Shown here: positions 15,140-23,872 of the stretch, piece after piece | How positions within the stretch are numbered: position 1 is the stretch's first letter | Layout of the letters: each line of letters begins with the position of its first letter | Source: Mogibacterium sp. | GTDB lineage: Bacteria; Bacillota; Clostridia; Peptostreptococcales; Anaerovoracaceae | Assembly (NCBI GenBank): GCA_024403035.1 | Contig: JAKSSP010000001.1 | Span: forward strand, 62,001-126,000 | DNA: 64,000 nt | Direction: 5' to 3' | The notes under the pieces: model-generated | What the model was told of the DNA's origin: nothing | The model's database searches: none | Seen by the model: the letters and a program-made list of their open reading frames with translations, nothing else | Program-made: the position numbers and the translations under genes

Positions 15140-17787
15140 ATCTGACCGTTCACATCATCGATGATCTCCTGCAGCTTCATCAGCGCCGCTACAGGCGTCA
15201 TCCTGTTTATATCTATTTCCTTCAGTCCGGAAGCGAGTTCTCTGAATCTTTCCGCGTCAGCCCTGACGCCTTCATCAGCGAGTTCATCAGACAGGAACGA
15301 CATCTGCTCCTGATCAGGCTCCGTCTTCCGGCCGGTGAGTTCGCTGCTCTCCAGTTCCTTAAGTTTCTTGCGGGCTTCGCTTCTTATCACTTCCGGGATG
15401 CCAGCTATCCTGGCCACGTGTATGCCGTAGCTCTTGCTCGCGGGACCTTCGATTATATTGTGCAGGAACACGACATCATTGCCGTCTTCGGCGGCAGCGA
15501 CCGAGAGATTGTGTATGCCCTCCTGCTCGTTCTCAAGTTCAGTGAGTTCGTGATAGTGAGTCGCGAACATGGTGCGGACCCTGTGATCTGGCTCCGCGAG
15601 ATACTGAGCCGTGGCCCAGGCGATCGACAGTCCGTCGAAGGTGCTGGTCCCCCTGCCTATCTCGTCGAGGATTATGAGGCTCTTAGGCGTCGCGTTCCTG
15701 AGAATGCCCGCGAGTTCGCTCATCTCTATGTAGAACGTCGACTGTCCGTATGCCAGATTGTCGGACGCGCCGATCCTTGTAAAGATGCGGTCAACTACGC
15801 CGATCTCCGCCGAAGACGCCGGAACGAAGCATCCTATCTGAGCCATCAGGACTATGACGGCGGTCTGTCTCATGTATGTAGATTTACCGGACATGTTAGG
15901 ACCGGTAATGACAAGCATGCTGTGCCTGTCCATGTCGATATACGTATCGTTGGATACGAACATGCCCGCGCCCAGCAGCTGTTCTACCGCCGGATGCCTG
16001 CCCGCCTTGATATTTATGATATCTCCGCCGTTGACGACAGGCTTCACATAAGCGTTGGAAGCCGCGACTCTGGCAAAGGATATCAGGACATCCAGAGCGG
16101 CAATTGCAGCGGAAGCCGCCTGAAGACTAGCTATGTACGGCTCTATTGCTGCCCTAATCTTTCTGAATTCTTCGTATTCAAGTTTATTGATTCTGGCCTC
16201 GGCTGTGAGAACCAGGTCTTCTTTCTCCTTGAGCTCAGGAGTTATGTATCTTTCGTTATTAACGAGGGTCTGCTTGCGGATGTAATCATCAGGCACTTTG
16301 TCTATCATGCCCTTGCTGACATCTATGTAATATCCGAAGACCTTGTTGTATCCGACCCTCAGTGTCTTGATGCCGGTCCTCTCCTTTTCTGTCTCTTCAA
16401 GACCGGCTATCCATTGCTTGGCTCCTGATATGGACTCCTTGAGCCTGTCAAGTTCTTTGGAGTATCCCGGTTTGATGATGCCGCCCTCTGTGATTGTCAT
16501 AGGGGGCTCTTCACATATGGAACGCTCTATTAGAGTGTATAAATAGTCAAAATCTGCTATTGACGAATCTATCGATCTGAGCAAATGAGCGTTAAGTCCT
16601 GAGAGCTCATATTTTATGTCCGGCAGCTGGGCGACTGTTTTCTTAAGAGCGATAAGATCCCTGGCATCCGCCCTCCCTGTCGCTACTCTCGCGGTCAGTC
16701 TCTGAAAGTCATATACATGCTTTAGACTGTTGGAGATACTATTTGCAGCTATAGTTTCGCGCTTTAGTTCATCGACTGCATCCAGCCTTAGATTGATCTC
16801 ATTTACATCAGTCAGCGGTTCTCTGAGCCATGACCTCAGCAGCCTTCCTCCCATTGCAGTCCTGGTCTTGCCTATAACTCCAAGCAGTGAACCTCTTATG
16901 TCTCCGTCGTATATGGTCTCGAGCAGCTCAAGATTGCGAAGAGTCGATCTGTCAAGATGCATTACTCCGTCATGCTGCTTTATGGTGATGTTCCTGAACT
17001 GATCAAGATCGCCTTTCTGAGTCTCTCTCAGATACATCAGAAGAGAACCAGCAGCGGATGCCATCTCCTCACGGCCTTCCATGTCCAAAGGTATCAATGA
17101 AGACACGCTGAACTGATCCATGAGAACGTCTCTTGCCGCCTGATATCTGTAATATGAAGGATCGACAGCATCGAGATAAAGCGAAGGCATGGCCTCAGAA
17201 AGCGATATTTCAAGCTCTGAGCTGAGATCATCGCTAATGACGAGTTCTTTTACATCAAGTACGGAAAGATCGTTCAGAAGGCGAATAAACGAGATTTTTC
17301 CATTTTCATATTCAGTCTCATATTCGTATGCCGAAAGTTCGCCCGTGGTTATATCCGCCAGCGCGACAGCAGTCATGGTATCCGATACGCATGCTGAAGC
17401 GATATATACGTTGTTTTCTCCCCTTCCGCTGTCGGTGATGTCGAGAGTCCCCGGAGTATATATCTTTGTGATCTCGCGCTTTACTATCCCCTTTGCTTCG
17501 GCTGGATCTTCAACCTGCTCGCAGATGGCGACCTTATGACCGTTATTAACCAGTCTGACAATGTACTGATCTACAGAATGATAAGGAACGCCGCACATAG
17601 GTGCCCGTTCTTCAAGTCCGCAATTGCGTCCGGTGAGAGTGAGCTCAAGCTCGGCCGAAGCAAGCATGGCATCATCAAAAAACATCTCGTAGAAGTCTCC
17701 GAGACGGTACATCAGGATGGCATCCTTGTAGTCATCCTTGATCGCCATGTATTGCTGCATCATTGGGGAAAGTTTTGCTTCAGCCAT
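15136..17787 (-). CDS. mutS: DNA mismatch repair protein MutS
   Basis: Recognises mismatches and small loops. At 883 residues it is full length. The N-terminal mismatch-binding domain contains GDFYEMF, whose Phe and Glu contact the mismatch. Connector, lever and clamp regions follow, and the C-terminal ATPase has a P-loop in GPNMSGKSTYMRQTA, Walker B LIILDEIGRGTSTFDG and the ATHYHEL signature. The C-terminal helix-turn-helix tail is present. It is the first gene of the mutS-to-ybaK run, directly downstream of the aminotransferase terminator. The ribosome site is weak (no clear GGAGG before the ATG). Confidence 0.97.
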   Translation of the reverse strand: MAEAKLSPMMQQYMAIKDDYKDAILMYRLGDFYEMFFDDAMLASAELELTLTGRNCGLEERAPMCGVPYHSVDQYIVRLVNNGHKVAICEQVEDPAEAKGIVKREITKIYTPGTLDITDSGRGENNVYIASACVSDTMTAVALADITTGELSAYEYETEYENGKISFIRLLNDLSVLDVKELVISDDLSSELEISLSEAMPSLYLDAVDPSYYRYQAARDVLMDQFSVSSLIPLDMEGREEMASAAGSLLMYLRETQKGDLDQFRNITIKQHDGVMHLDRSTLRNLELLETIYDGDIRGSLLGVIGKTRTAMGGRLLRSWLREPLTDVNEINLRLDAVDELKRETIAANSISNSLKHVYDFQRLTARVATGRADARDLIALKKTVAQLPDIKYELSGLNAHLLRSIDSSIADFDYLYTLIERSICEEPPMTITEGGIIKPGYSKELDRLKESISGAKQWIAGLEETEKERTGIKTLRVGYNKVFGYYIDVSKGMIDKVPDDYIRKQTLVNNERYITPELKEKEDLVLTAEARINKLEYEEFRKIRAAIEPYIASLQAASAAIAALDVLISFARVAASNAYVKPVVNGGDIINIKAGRHPAVEQLLGAGMFVSNDTYIDMDRHSMLVITGPNMSGKSTYMRQTAVIVLMAQIGCFVPASSAEIGVVDRIFTRIGASDNLAYGQSTFYIEMSELAGILRNATPKSLIILDEIGRGTSTFDGLSIAWATAQYLAEPDHRVRTMFATHYHELTELENEQEGIHNLSVAAAEDGNDVVFLHNIIEGPASKSYGIHVARIAGIPEVIRSEARKKLKELESSELTGRKTEPDQEQMSFLSDELADEGVRADAERFRELASGLKEIDINRMTPVAALMKLQEIIDDVNGQI

Positions 17788-17818
17788 TTTTCGTTTTAAA
17801 ACCGTAATAATCAGTAAA

Positions 17819-17840
17819 GGGGGAATCTGATGATTCCCCC
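17819..17840 (-). terminator. Terminator between the aminotransferase and mutS
   Basis: A perfect 9-bp stem GGGGGAATC/GATTCCCCC with loop TGAT, followed on the minus strand by TTTACTGATTATT. It closes the single-gene aminotransferase unit 37 bp after its stop. Confidence 0.75.
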
Positions 17841-17876
17841 TCCACCAGTTAAATCATTAATTAAATGTGTGTCAGC

Positions 17877-19073
17877 TTATCTGTTGTTGTAAGCTGCTAC
17901 TCCGAGCTTGATGAGTTCGCATGCTCTTCTCATCTTATCCGGTGTCAGAACGTATGCGATACGCATCTCATTGCCGCCGAGTCCCTTTGTAGCATAGAAT
18001 CCCGGAGCCGGAGCGAACATTGCTGTTTCGCCGTCTACGTCGAATTCCTTGAGCATGAACATCAGGAAATCCTCGATGTTGTCTACAGGCAGCTTGCACA
18101 TCATGTAGAATGCGCCGCCAGGCTTCTGGCAAACTACGCCAGGGATCTTCGAGATCTCGTCATAAGCAGCGTCTCTTCTTGCCTCATACTCAGCTTTTGC
18201 TTCGTCATAGTAGCTCTTGTCCATTCTGTAGAGAGCCGCTGCGCCTACCTGCTCGAGTGTAGGTACGCAGAGTCTGCCCTGGGCGAGCTTCAGGAGTGCG
18301 CTCATGAAATCTTTGTTCTTCGAGATAGCAGCTCCGATACGTGCTCCGCATGCGGACCATCTCTTGGATACGGAGTCGATCAGTACTACTCTGTCAGCGA
18401 TGTCTTCGAGCTGCCCGAATGAGTGAGCCTCAGCGCCGTCATATACGAATTCTCTGTATACCTCGTCGGAGATGATCCAGAGGTCGTGCTCCTTAGCGAT
18501 GTCGCCAATGAGTCTCATGTCTTCCATTGTGAGAACTCTTCCTGTAGGGTTGCCAGGCGAGAGGCAGCAGATCGCTTTTGTCTTAGGAGTGATAGCAGCT
18601 TCGATGAGGTCTCTCTTTGCCCAGGCATAGCCGTCTTCTGCTGTAGTTGTCAGCGGTACGAGCACGCCGGAAACCTCGTTGCAGAATGTGTTGTAGTTGG
18701 TGTAGAACGGCTCAGCGATAAGAGCTTCATCGCCAGGGTTGAGGAGAGCTGTGAATGCGAGGATGAGAGCCTCGGAACCACCGTTTGTGATGAGGATGTC
18801 ATCTCTCTGATACTTCATTCCGAAGTCTCTATCCATGTACTCGATCATAGCGTCACGCAGTTCATCGATTCCCTGAGACTCAGCATATGCGATGACCTTC
18901 TTGTCGAACTTTCTGATGGCTTCCATGAAGCAGTCAGGAGTCTCGATATCAGGCTGGCCAATGTTGAGACGATAGACCTTTTTGCCGTGTTCTCTTTCGG
19001 CCTCAAAAGCAAATACGTTGAATCTTCTGATTGGCGAGAACTGCATTCCTGCACATCTTTTTGATACTTCCAT
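17877..19073 (-). CDS. Pyridoxal-phosphate aminotransferase, class I/II
   Basis: A cytoplasmic aspartate-aminotransferase-fold enzyme of 398 residues. Visible family marks are YRLNIGQPDIETPDCF at the N terminus, TNGGSEALILAF (PLP phosphate region), SPGNPTGRVL with the conserved Asn, ISDEVYREFVYDG with the Asp and Tyr contacting PLP, the Schiff-base lysine in SVSKRWSACGARIG, and a C-terminal MRIAYV segment with the substrate-carboxylate Arg. It has its own ribosome site (AAGGAGATCGAA before ATG), and a terminator follows, so it appears monocistronic between tlyA and mutS. The amino-donor specificity (aspartate, alanine or aromatic) cannot be decided from sequence. Confidence 0.92.
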   Translation of the reverse strand: MEVSKRCAGMQFSPIRRFNVFAFEAEREHGKKVYRLNIGQPDIETPDCFMEAIRKFDKKVIAYAESQGIDELRDAMIEYMDRDFGMKYQRDDILITNGGSEALILAFTALLNPGDEALIAEPFYTNYNTFCNEVSGVLVPLTTTAEDGYAWAKRDLIEAAITPKTKAICCLSPGNPTGRVLTMEDMRLIGDIAKEHDLWIISDEVYREFVYDGAEAHSFGQLEDIADRVVLIDSVSKRWSACGARIGAAISKNKDFMSALLKLAQGRLCVPTLEQVGAAALYRMDKSYYDEAKAEYEARRDAAYDEISKIPGVVCQKPGGAFYMMCKLPVDNIEDFLMFMLKEFDVDGETAMFAPAPGFYATKGLGGNEMRIAYVLTPDKMRRACELIKLGVAAYNNR

Positions 19074-19133
19074 TTCGATCTCCTTACGTTAGATTAATGA
19101 TAATAACTTGCGGGTGATAAAAAGTGTTGATTG

Positions 19134-19928
19134 TTATATATTCAGACCTGAATGAGCCTCGTTTATAACTCCGCTCATATCAAGTTTATTATCGCACTTT
19201 TTATGTGAAAGTAAAAGCAAATATTCTATGTTTCCCTTTGTACCTTTTATTGGTGAGTACGAAAGTGCCTCAGGGTAAAGGCTGTTATCGGAAGCATATC
19301 CGATGACGTTCACTATCACCTCTTTGTGTATCTCAGGCTCTCTGACAATGCCGCCCTTTCCTACCTGCTCTCTGCCTGCTTCAAACTGCGGTTTTACTAG
19401 GCACAGGATCTTTCCGGTTTCTGACAGGATGCTTGCGGCTACAGGAAACATATGCCTTACCGATATGAAGCTTACATCAATGGAAATAAGATCAACAGGT
19501 TCCTCGATAAGAGATGTATCCAGGTAACGTATGTTGGTCTTCTCCATGTTAACTACCCTGTCGTCTGTACGGAGCTTATAGTCCAGCTGACCGTATCCGA
19601 CATCTATGGCATAGACCTTGCGCGCTCCGTGCTGCAGCATGCAGTCTGTGAATCCGCCGGTAGAGGCTCCCATGTCAACGCAGACAGCGTCATCGCAGGT
19701 TACTCCCCACTCTTCGATTGCTTTCTCGAGTTTGAGACCTCCCCTGCTCACGTAAGGACATTCCTGACCCTTTACCTGCACATCGGAATCAATATCGAAG
19801 CGTGATCCCGGTTTGTCCTCAAGCCTGCCGTCAACGGTCACAAGACCTGCCATGATGGTCCGCTTGGCCTTTTCACGTGATTCCGCAAGTCCGTTATTAA
19901 CGAGCAAAACATCAAGACGTTCTTTCAT
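19134..19928 (-). CDS. tlyA: TlyA-family rRNA 2'-O-methyltransferase
   Basis: A 264-residue protein with an N-terminal S4 RNA-binding domain (RLDVLLVNNGLAESREKAKR) and an FtsJ/RrmJ-like methyltransferase domain. SAM-binding motif I is VDMGASTGGFTDCMLQHGA; the VDLISIDVSFISV segment and LVKPQFEAGREQVGKGG are typical of TlyA. Mycobacterial TlyA methylates 16S C1409 and 23S C1920; the same target is probable, though the family is also labelled hemolysin A. It follows ispA with a one-base overlap. In many Clostridia it is next to NAD kinase, argR and recN, but here that link is broken. Confidence 0.92.
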   Translation of the reverse strand: MKERLDVLLVNNGLAESREKAKRTIMAGLVTVDGRLEDKPGSRFDIDSDVQVKGQECPYVSRGGLKLEKAIEEWGVTCDDAVCVDMGASTGGFTDCMLQHGARKVYAIDVGYGQLDYKLRTDDRVVNMEKTNIRYLDTSLIEEPVDLISIDVSFISVRHMFPVAASILSETGKILCLVKPQFEAGREQVGKGGIVREPEIHKEVIVNVIGYASDNSLYPEALSYSPIKGTKGNIEYLLLLSHKKCDNKLDMSGVINEAHSGLNI

Positions 19929-20818
19929 CAGTTGTTCCTTGCTTCAAGCGAGTCCGCCAGTTCTCTGAAGAACTCTGCTTCACGGCCGTACGCAGACAAA
20001 GCGGCTTTTGCTTCAGTAGTGAGCCTGTGGAGTTCATCCTTAGCTGCATCAAGACCGTGGACATAAGCATAATTGCATTTCCCCTGCTCGGCATCTTTGC
20101 CTAAGGTCTTACCCATCAGAGCCTGGTCACCTTCTATATCCAGGATGTCATCCAGTATCTGGAACGCGACTCCTGTATTTCCGGCGTAGACAGTAAACAC
20201 ATCAAGCAATTCATCATCAGCGCCTGCGAGCATCAGCCCGGCGCGCACAGGAGCTGTAATAAGGTCCGCAGTTTTATGGAGCTCAATGAAATGGATAAGC
20301 TCAGGAGTCGGTTCAAGGGATTCCCCAAGTATGTCAGCTGTCTGTCCGGCTATCATGCCGCCAGCACCGGCTCTTGAAAGTATCTCGTGCGCAGCACTGA
20401 TATGGTTTTTCATTTTAAACGGATCATCAGAGTACTTAAGCGGCTCGGAAGTAACGGTTTCGGCCGCTGTAGACAGGAGCCCGTCTCCGGCCAGTATCGC
20501 CATCGCTTCACCGTAGACCTTGTGGTTGGTAGGCTTGCCGCGCCTCATATCATCGTTATCCATAGCCGGCAGATCATCATGTATGAGTGAATATGTGTGT
20601 ATATATTCCACGGAAAGAGCGTACGGAAGAGCCTCTTTGATATCTCCGCCTGCGAATTCACATGAAGCGAGCAGCAGCACAGGCCTAAGTCTTTTTCCGC
20701 CTACTTCGAGACTGTACCTCATCGCATCTGCAAGCACGGAAGCCTCCGGATCCGCGTCAGCTATAAGATCCGTAAGATGCGTATTGATAATGTCTTTATA
20801 TTCGTCAAAGCTGCGCAT
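19928..20818 (-). CDS. ispA: Polyprenyl synthetase (farnesyl/geranylgeranyl diphosphate synthase type)
   Basis: Condenses IPP with allylic diphosphates to make farnesyl diphosphate, feeding undecaprenyl and quinone side chains. It is 296 residues from the chosen ATG. The first Asp-rich motif is in HDDLPAMDNDDMRRG and the second in QILDDILDIEGD; GGKRLRPVLLLA binds IPP. The start at 20818 has GGAG nine bases upstream within the end of xseB. The longer frame from 20839 has no ribosome site. It overlaps xseB by 14 bp and tlyA by 1 bp, the standard xseA-xseB-ispA order. Confidence 0.94.
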   Translation of the reverse strand: MRSFDEYKDIINTHLTDLIADADPEASVLADAMRYSLEVGGKRLRPVLLLASCEFAGGDIKEALPYALSVEYIHTYSLIHDDLPAMDNDDMRRGKPTNHKVYGEAMAILAGDGLLSTAAETVTSEPLKYSDDPFKMKNHISAAHEILSRAGAGGMIAGQTADILGESLEPTPELIHFIELHKTADLITAPVRAGLMLAGADDELLDVFTVYAGNTGVAFQILDDILDIEGDQALMGKTLGKDAEQGKCNYAYVHGLDAAKDELHRLTTEAKAALSAYGREAEFFRELADSLEARNN

Positions 20819-21011
20819 CTTTGAGTTCTCCGTTCTCATAAAGAAGTATCTTTTGCTCGGCCCTGTCGAGTATATCCTTGCAGTATTCGGCCTCTTTCAT
20901 GCCTTCTTCAAAAAGCCTGAGCGAATCTTCAAGTGTTGTCGCCTGTTTTCCGATCTCGGAAGCTGCGTTCTGCAGATTCTGCATGGATTCGGTGAATGTT
21001 TTTTCTGACAT
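20805..21011 (-). CDS. xseB: Exodeoxyribonuclease VII small subunit
   Basis: The 68-residue small subunit that joins XseA in the single-strand-specific exonuclease VII. It shows the family pattern FTESMQNLQNAASEIGKQ and TLEDSLRLFEEGMKEAEYC, and is mostly helical. It lies 15 bp downstream of xseA and its end overlaps ispA. Confidence 0.93.
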   Translation of the reverse strand: MSEKTFTESMQNLQNAASEIGKQATTLEDSLRLFEEGMKEAEYCKDILDRAEQKILLYENGELKDAQL

Positions 21012-21026
21012 GGTTTGCCCTTTCCT

Positions 21027-22166
21027 TTATTCCGGATCGACTTCCGTGACTCTGGCAGTGAAACTGCCGTCCGTCATGATTATCGTGTATTCCTCGCCTT
21101 TTGCTATATCAGCGATCCCCGGTATTACCGCACCGTCTTTTGTTACCGCGGCATAGCCCTTTGAGAATATATTGCGGGGATCACTCTCTCTGAGCAGTAT
21201 GACTGCCTTATCTAAAGAACTTCTGGCTTCTGATAATTTTGCCCTGATATTGGCTCCAAGAAGAGCCGCTCCGCTGTCAAGTACCCTTCTTTCTGAAGAA
21301 ATCTTCTGCTCTGCTGATGTGATGAGCATCCTTCTGCTGTTAGCGATATCTTCTCTGAGCTTAAAGGTGTCCATCACAGCCGTATCCGCGGCTGCCGTAG
21401 GGGTCTCGGCCCTGAGATCCGCTACGAAATCGCTTATCGAAAAGTCTATCTCATGTCCAACGGCGCTTATGACAGGTATTTCTGAGGCAAATATCGCGCG
21501 GGCAACTTCCTCATCGTTGAATGCCGCCAGATCTTCCGGCGATCCGCCTCCTCTGCCGACAATCAGCGTATCTATGTGTGTTCCGCTTTCATTCAGCCTG
21601 TTTGCAAGCTTTATGTTTTCGCAGATACTTCTTACGGCACCCACTCCCTGAACTGCCGTAGGGAAAATGATTATGTCGGTAAGGTCGTTCTTGGCTGTGA
21701 TGATCTTGCGGATGTCCTCTATTGCGGCTCCTGTAGCAGATGTAACTACACCTACGCAATAAGGAAATACAGGTATGGGCTTTTTGTACTTCTTGTCAAA
21801 GAGTCCCTCTTTTTCAAGTTTTTCCTTGATGCGGTTGAACTCCGCGGCAAGATCGCCTTCACCTGCAGCCTCGATGTGTCTGATGCTGAGGGAGTATGTT
21901 CCGTTCTTCGAATAAGGACTGATATCACATACCGCGACAATCTTCTTACCGTTCTCAACAATCGACATGTCGATCTTTGCTGCGTTCTGTCCCCAGATGG
22001 CGGCGCGTATCTGGCTGTTGGCGTCCTTCAGGGTAAGGTAATAATGCTGGCCGCTTTTATTCAGACCTGATATCTCGCCCTCAACAACAAGACCGTGCAG
22101 ATTCAGATCGTCGCGCAGCTTCTTGGCTATGTATTCATTTACCTGAGTTACTGTTACCGGTTTCAT
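21027..22166 (-). CDS. xseA: Exodeoxyribonuclease VII large subunit
   Basis: The catalytic large subunit of exonuclease VII, 379 residues from the ATG at 22166. The N-terminal OB fold includes VTQVNEYIAKKLRDDLNLHG and VEGEISGLNKSGQHYYLTLKD. The catalytic domain contains VTSATGAAIEDI, DTLIVGRGGGSPEDLAAFNDE and PVISAVGHEIDFSISDFVAD. A coiled-coil segment lies at about 275-340. The ATG at 22166 has GAGGG upstream; the longer frame begins inside the preceding gene and adds residues unlike the family. It overlaps the TsaD-like gene by 32 bp. Confidence 0.95.
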   Translation of the reverse strand: MKPVTVTQVNEYIAKKLRDDLNLHGLVVEGEISGLNKSGQHYYLTLKDANSQIRAAIWGQNAAKIDMSIVENGKKIVAVCDISPYSKNGTYSLSIRHIEAAGEGDLAAEFNRIKEKLEKEGLFDKKYKKPIPVFPYCVGVVTSATGAAIEDIRKIITAKNDLTDIIIFPTAVQGVGAVRSICENIKLANRLNESGTHIDTLIVGRGGGSPEDLAAFNDEEVARAIFASEIPVISAVGHEIDFSISDFVADLRAETPTAAADTAVMDTFKLREDIANSRRMLITSAEQKISSERRVLDSGAALLGANIRAKLSEARSSLDKAVILLRESDPRNIFSKGYAAVTKDGAVIPGIADIAKGEEYTIIMTDGSFTARVTEVDPE

Positions 22167-23139
22167 GTACCCTCTTTGCGAGAAGCGCTGTGCCGACAGC
22201 GTTATCGCCGGACAGTGCCGCATCGCCAAACTTTATATCCATTCCTTTAACGGCTGACAGCAGTTTGCGTACAGTTCTGCTGGACGCCGCTCCGCCCGCC
22301 ATATATATGTCTTTGATACCGTATTTATCGCTGAGATATGCTGCCTCATCTGTCAAAAGCTTTGCTATGGAAACGAACAGTTCGGCAGCTACCTGCGCAG
22401 CTTCTTTATCATTGCTGTGTGAACCGGCATACTTCATGAGTCTTGTTTCAGCACCGGACAGATTGAAATATCCGTCTTTTATTCTGATCTTCGGCATAAC
22501 TCCGGTCTCGGCGGCTGTTTCCTGGTCAAATCCGGTATTTTCAAGAACACTGTATGCTATGTCATCAAGATACTGACCTGACGGGAAAGGCATTCCCATG
22601 GCTACTCCGTATCTGTCCAGCAGCTGTCCTATTGAAATATCAAGAGTACCGCCGGCTATTTCCATGCAGTAACCGTTGTCATCAGGGCTGCAAAGAAGAG
22701 CCTCTGTCGTTCCGCCGCTAAGATGGAATAACAAAGATCTTTCAGGCGGAAGAGCTCCATCGCTTTCAAGTATCGATGCAGCATGGCCTTCCTGATGAGA
22801 ATAACCGTATACAGGGACGCCAAGCGTTGACCCTAAGATCCCGGCTGCGTTAACGCCTGCCATGAAGCAAGGCATATACGAGCCTTCTACTCTTCTCGGC
22901 CTTTCGGAAACACCGACAGCTGCGACAGATGCAATATCTATATGTGATAAAAGCTCCCGTAAATACTCCGGAAGCCGGTTGCTGTGTCTGAAAAATGCAT
23001 CGGATTGTCTCAGCCCTCTTTCTCCCTGATCAACATCCAGAAGGACAGCTTTATGAAAGACCGGCTTGCCTCCATCATTTACAGCAGCTACAGAAGTCCT
23101 GTAATTCGATGTATCAATGCCAAGATATAAAGAACTCAT
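22135..23139 (-). CDS. TsaD/Kae1-like (peptidase M22 family) paralogue
   Basis: A 334-residue ASKHA-fold protein related to TsaD, the enzyme of the t6A37 tRNA modification, but divergent. Shared features are LGIDTSNYRTSVA at the N terminus, GYSHQEGHAAS with the metal-binding HxxxH pattern, a C-terminal MAGGAASSRTVRKLL and SGDNAVG. Differences are the TsaD SGGHT motif replaced by LSGGTTEALL, and GEAFDK/YPGGP positions changed to GQLLDRYG and FPSGQYLD. Many Clostridia carry this second copy beside nusB or xseA in addition to true TsaD. The function is not established. It is coupled to nusB by a one-base overlap (TAATG). Confidence 0.82.
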   Translation of the reverse strand: MSSLYLGIDTSNYRTSVAAVNDGGKPVFHKAVLLDVDQGERGLRQSDAFFRHSNRLPEYLRELLSHIDIASVAAVGVSERPRRVEGSYMPCFMAGVNAAGILGSTLGVPVYGYSHQEGHAASILESDGALPPERSLLFHLSGGTTEALLCSPDDNGYCMEIAGGTLDISIGQLLDRYGVAMGMPFPSGQYLDDIAYSVLENTGFDQETAAETGVMPKIRIKDGYFNLSGAETRLMKYAGSHSNDKEAAQVAAELFVSIAKLLTDEAAYLSDKYGIKDIYMAGGAASSRTVRKLLSAVKGMDIKFGDAALSGDNAVGTALLAKRVHETGNSNSGK

Positions 23140-23549
23140 TATTCCTTCGCGCTGTCATTGAGGCTGCGTGATACTTTGCCCAAAACAGAGTTTATAAATG
23201 CGTAAGATCTTTCATCACCGTATTTCTTTGCAAGATCGACAGCTTCATTGATAGAAACTCTGACAGGAATACTTTCTACATAAAGCATCTCGGCGACTGC
23301 GGTCCTGAGTATAGCGAGATCTGTTTTAGCTATCCTTTCAAGAGTCCAGTTGTCGAGATTTTCAGAAATGATATTATCTATTTCTTCATGATGATCCTGC
23401 ACCGCGGCAAGAGTCTCAGCTGCCTGTTTCTTGCCTGCTGCCTTGACATTCTCATCTACGATGCTGAGATCCGCAACATCGAAATCACCGGTTATATCCA
23501 TCTGATATACGATCTGCATAGTCTTTTCTCTTATGTCTTCTCTTTTCAA
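23139..23549 (-). CDS. nusB: Transcription antitermination factor NusB
   Basis: An all-helical RNA-binding protein that joins NusE/S10 on boxA RNA in rRNA antitermination. It is 136 residues when started at the TTG at 23549, the family's normal size. REDIREKTMQIVYQMD, ERIAKTDLAILRTAVAEMLY and VSINEAVDLAKKYGDERSYAFINSVLGKV (given in part) are typical. The TTG has GGGAG five bases upstream and overlaps the stop of the upstream Asp23 gene as TTGA. A longer frame would add basic residues read from within that gene. Confidence 0.93.
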   Translation of the reverse strand: MKREDIREKTMQIVYQMDITGDFDVADLSIVDENVKAAGKKQAAETLAAVQDHHEEIDNIISENLDNWTLERIAKTDLAILRTAVAEMLYVESIPVRVSINEAVDLAKKYGDERSYAFINSVLGKVSRSLNDSAKE

Positions 23550-23872
23550 TTCTTCTCCCTTTTGTCGATACCGTCGACCTTGATATTTACGGCTTTTACG
23601 TCTATGCCTGTTGTTGCTTCTATGTCTTTTTTGACCTTTGTCTGTATGTCGTAGCAAAGCTGAGGGATGTTGACGCCAAAATAAACTATAATATTGCAGT
23701 TTATGGTCATGCTGTCGTCATCTTCACTGACTTTTATGCTGGGGTTCTGGATACCCCGGCCTATTGCTCTCTGTATATTGTCGGCTATGCCGAAATCAGG
23801 GAAACGGCTGACAGAATCAAACGACATTATATCTCTTTCTATGAGGTCGATAATGTTAAGATCATCACTCAT
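23546..23872 (-). CDS. Asp23/Gls24-family envelope stress protein
   Basis: A small alpha-beta protein of 108 residues in the Asp23/Gls24 (DUF322) family, YloU-like. IGRGIQNPSIKVSEDDDSMT and CNIIVYFGVNIPQLC match the family, as does the alternating ending TGIDVKAVNIKVDGID. Members are membrane-associated, linked to cell-envelope homeostasis, and often lie beside nusB, as here. It overlaps the CNNM gene by 8 bp and nusB by 4 bp. The exact role is unknown. Confidence 0.88.
   Translation of the reverse strand: MSDDLNIIDLIERDIMSFDSVSRFPDFGIADNIQRAIGRGIQNPSIKVSEDDDSMTINCNIIVYFGVNIPQLCYDIQTKVKKDIEATTGIDVKAVNIKVDGIDKREKN

Noticed and set aside
15040-16428. 462-codon open frame on the plus strand opposite mutS/mutL
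   Set aside because: It lies wholly antisense to clear mutS motifs; its composition (Arg/Tyr/Leu-rich, no domain) is that of a codon-bias shadow.
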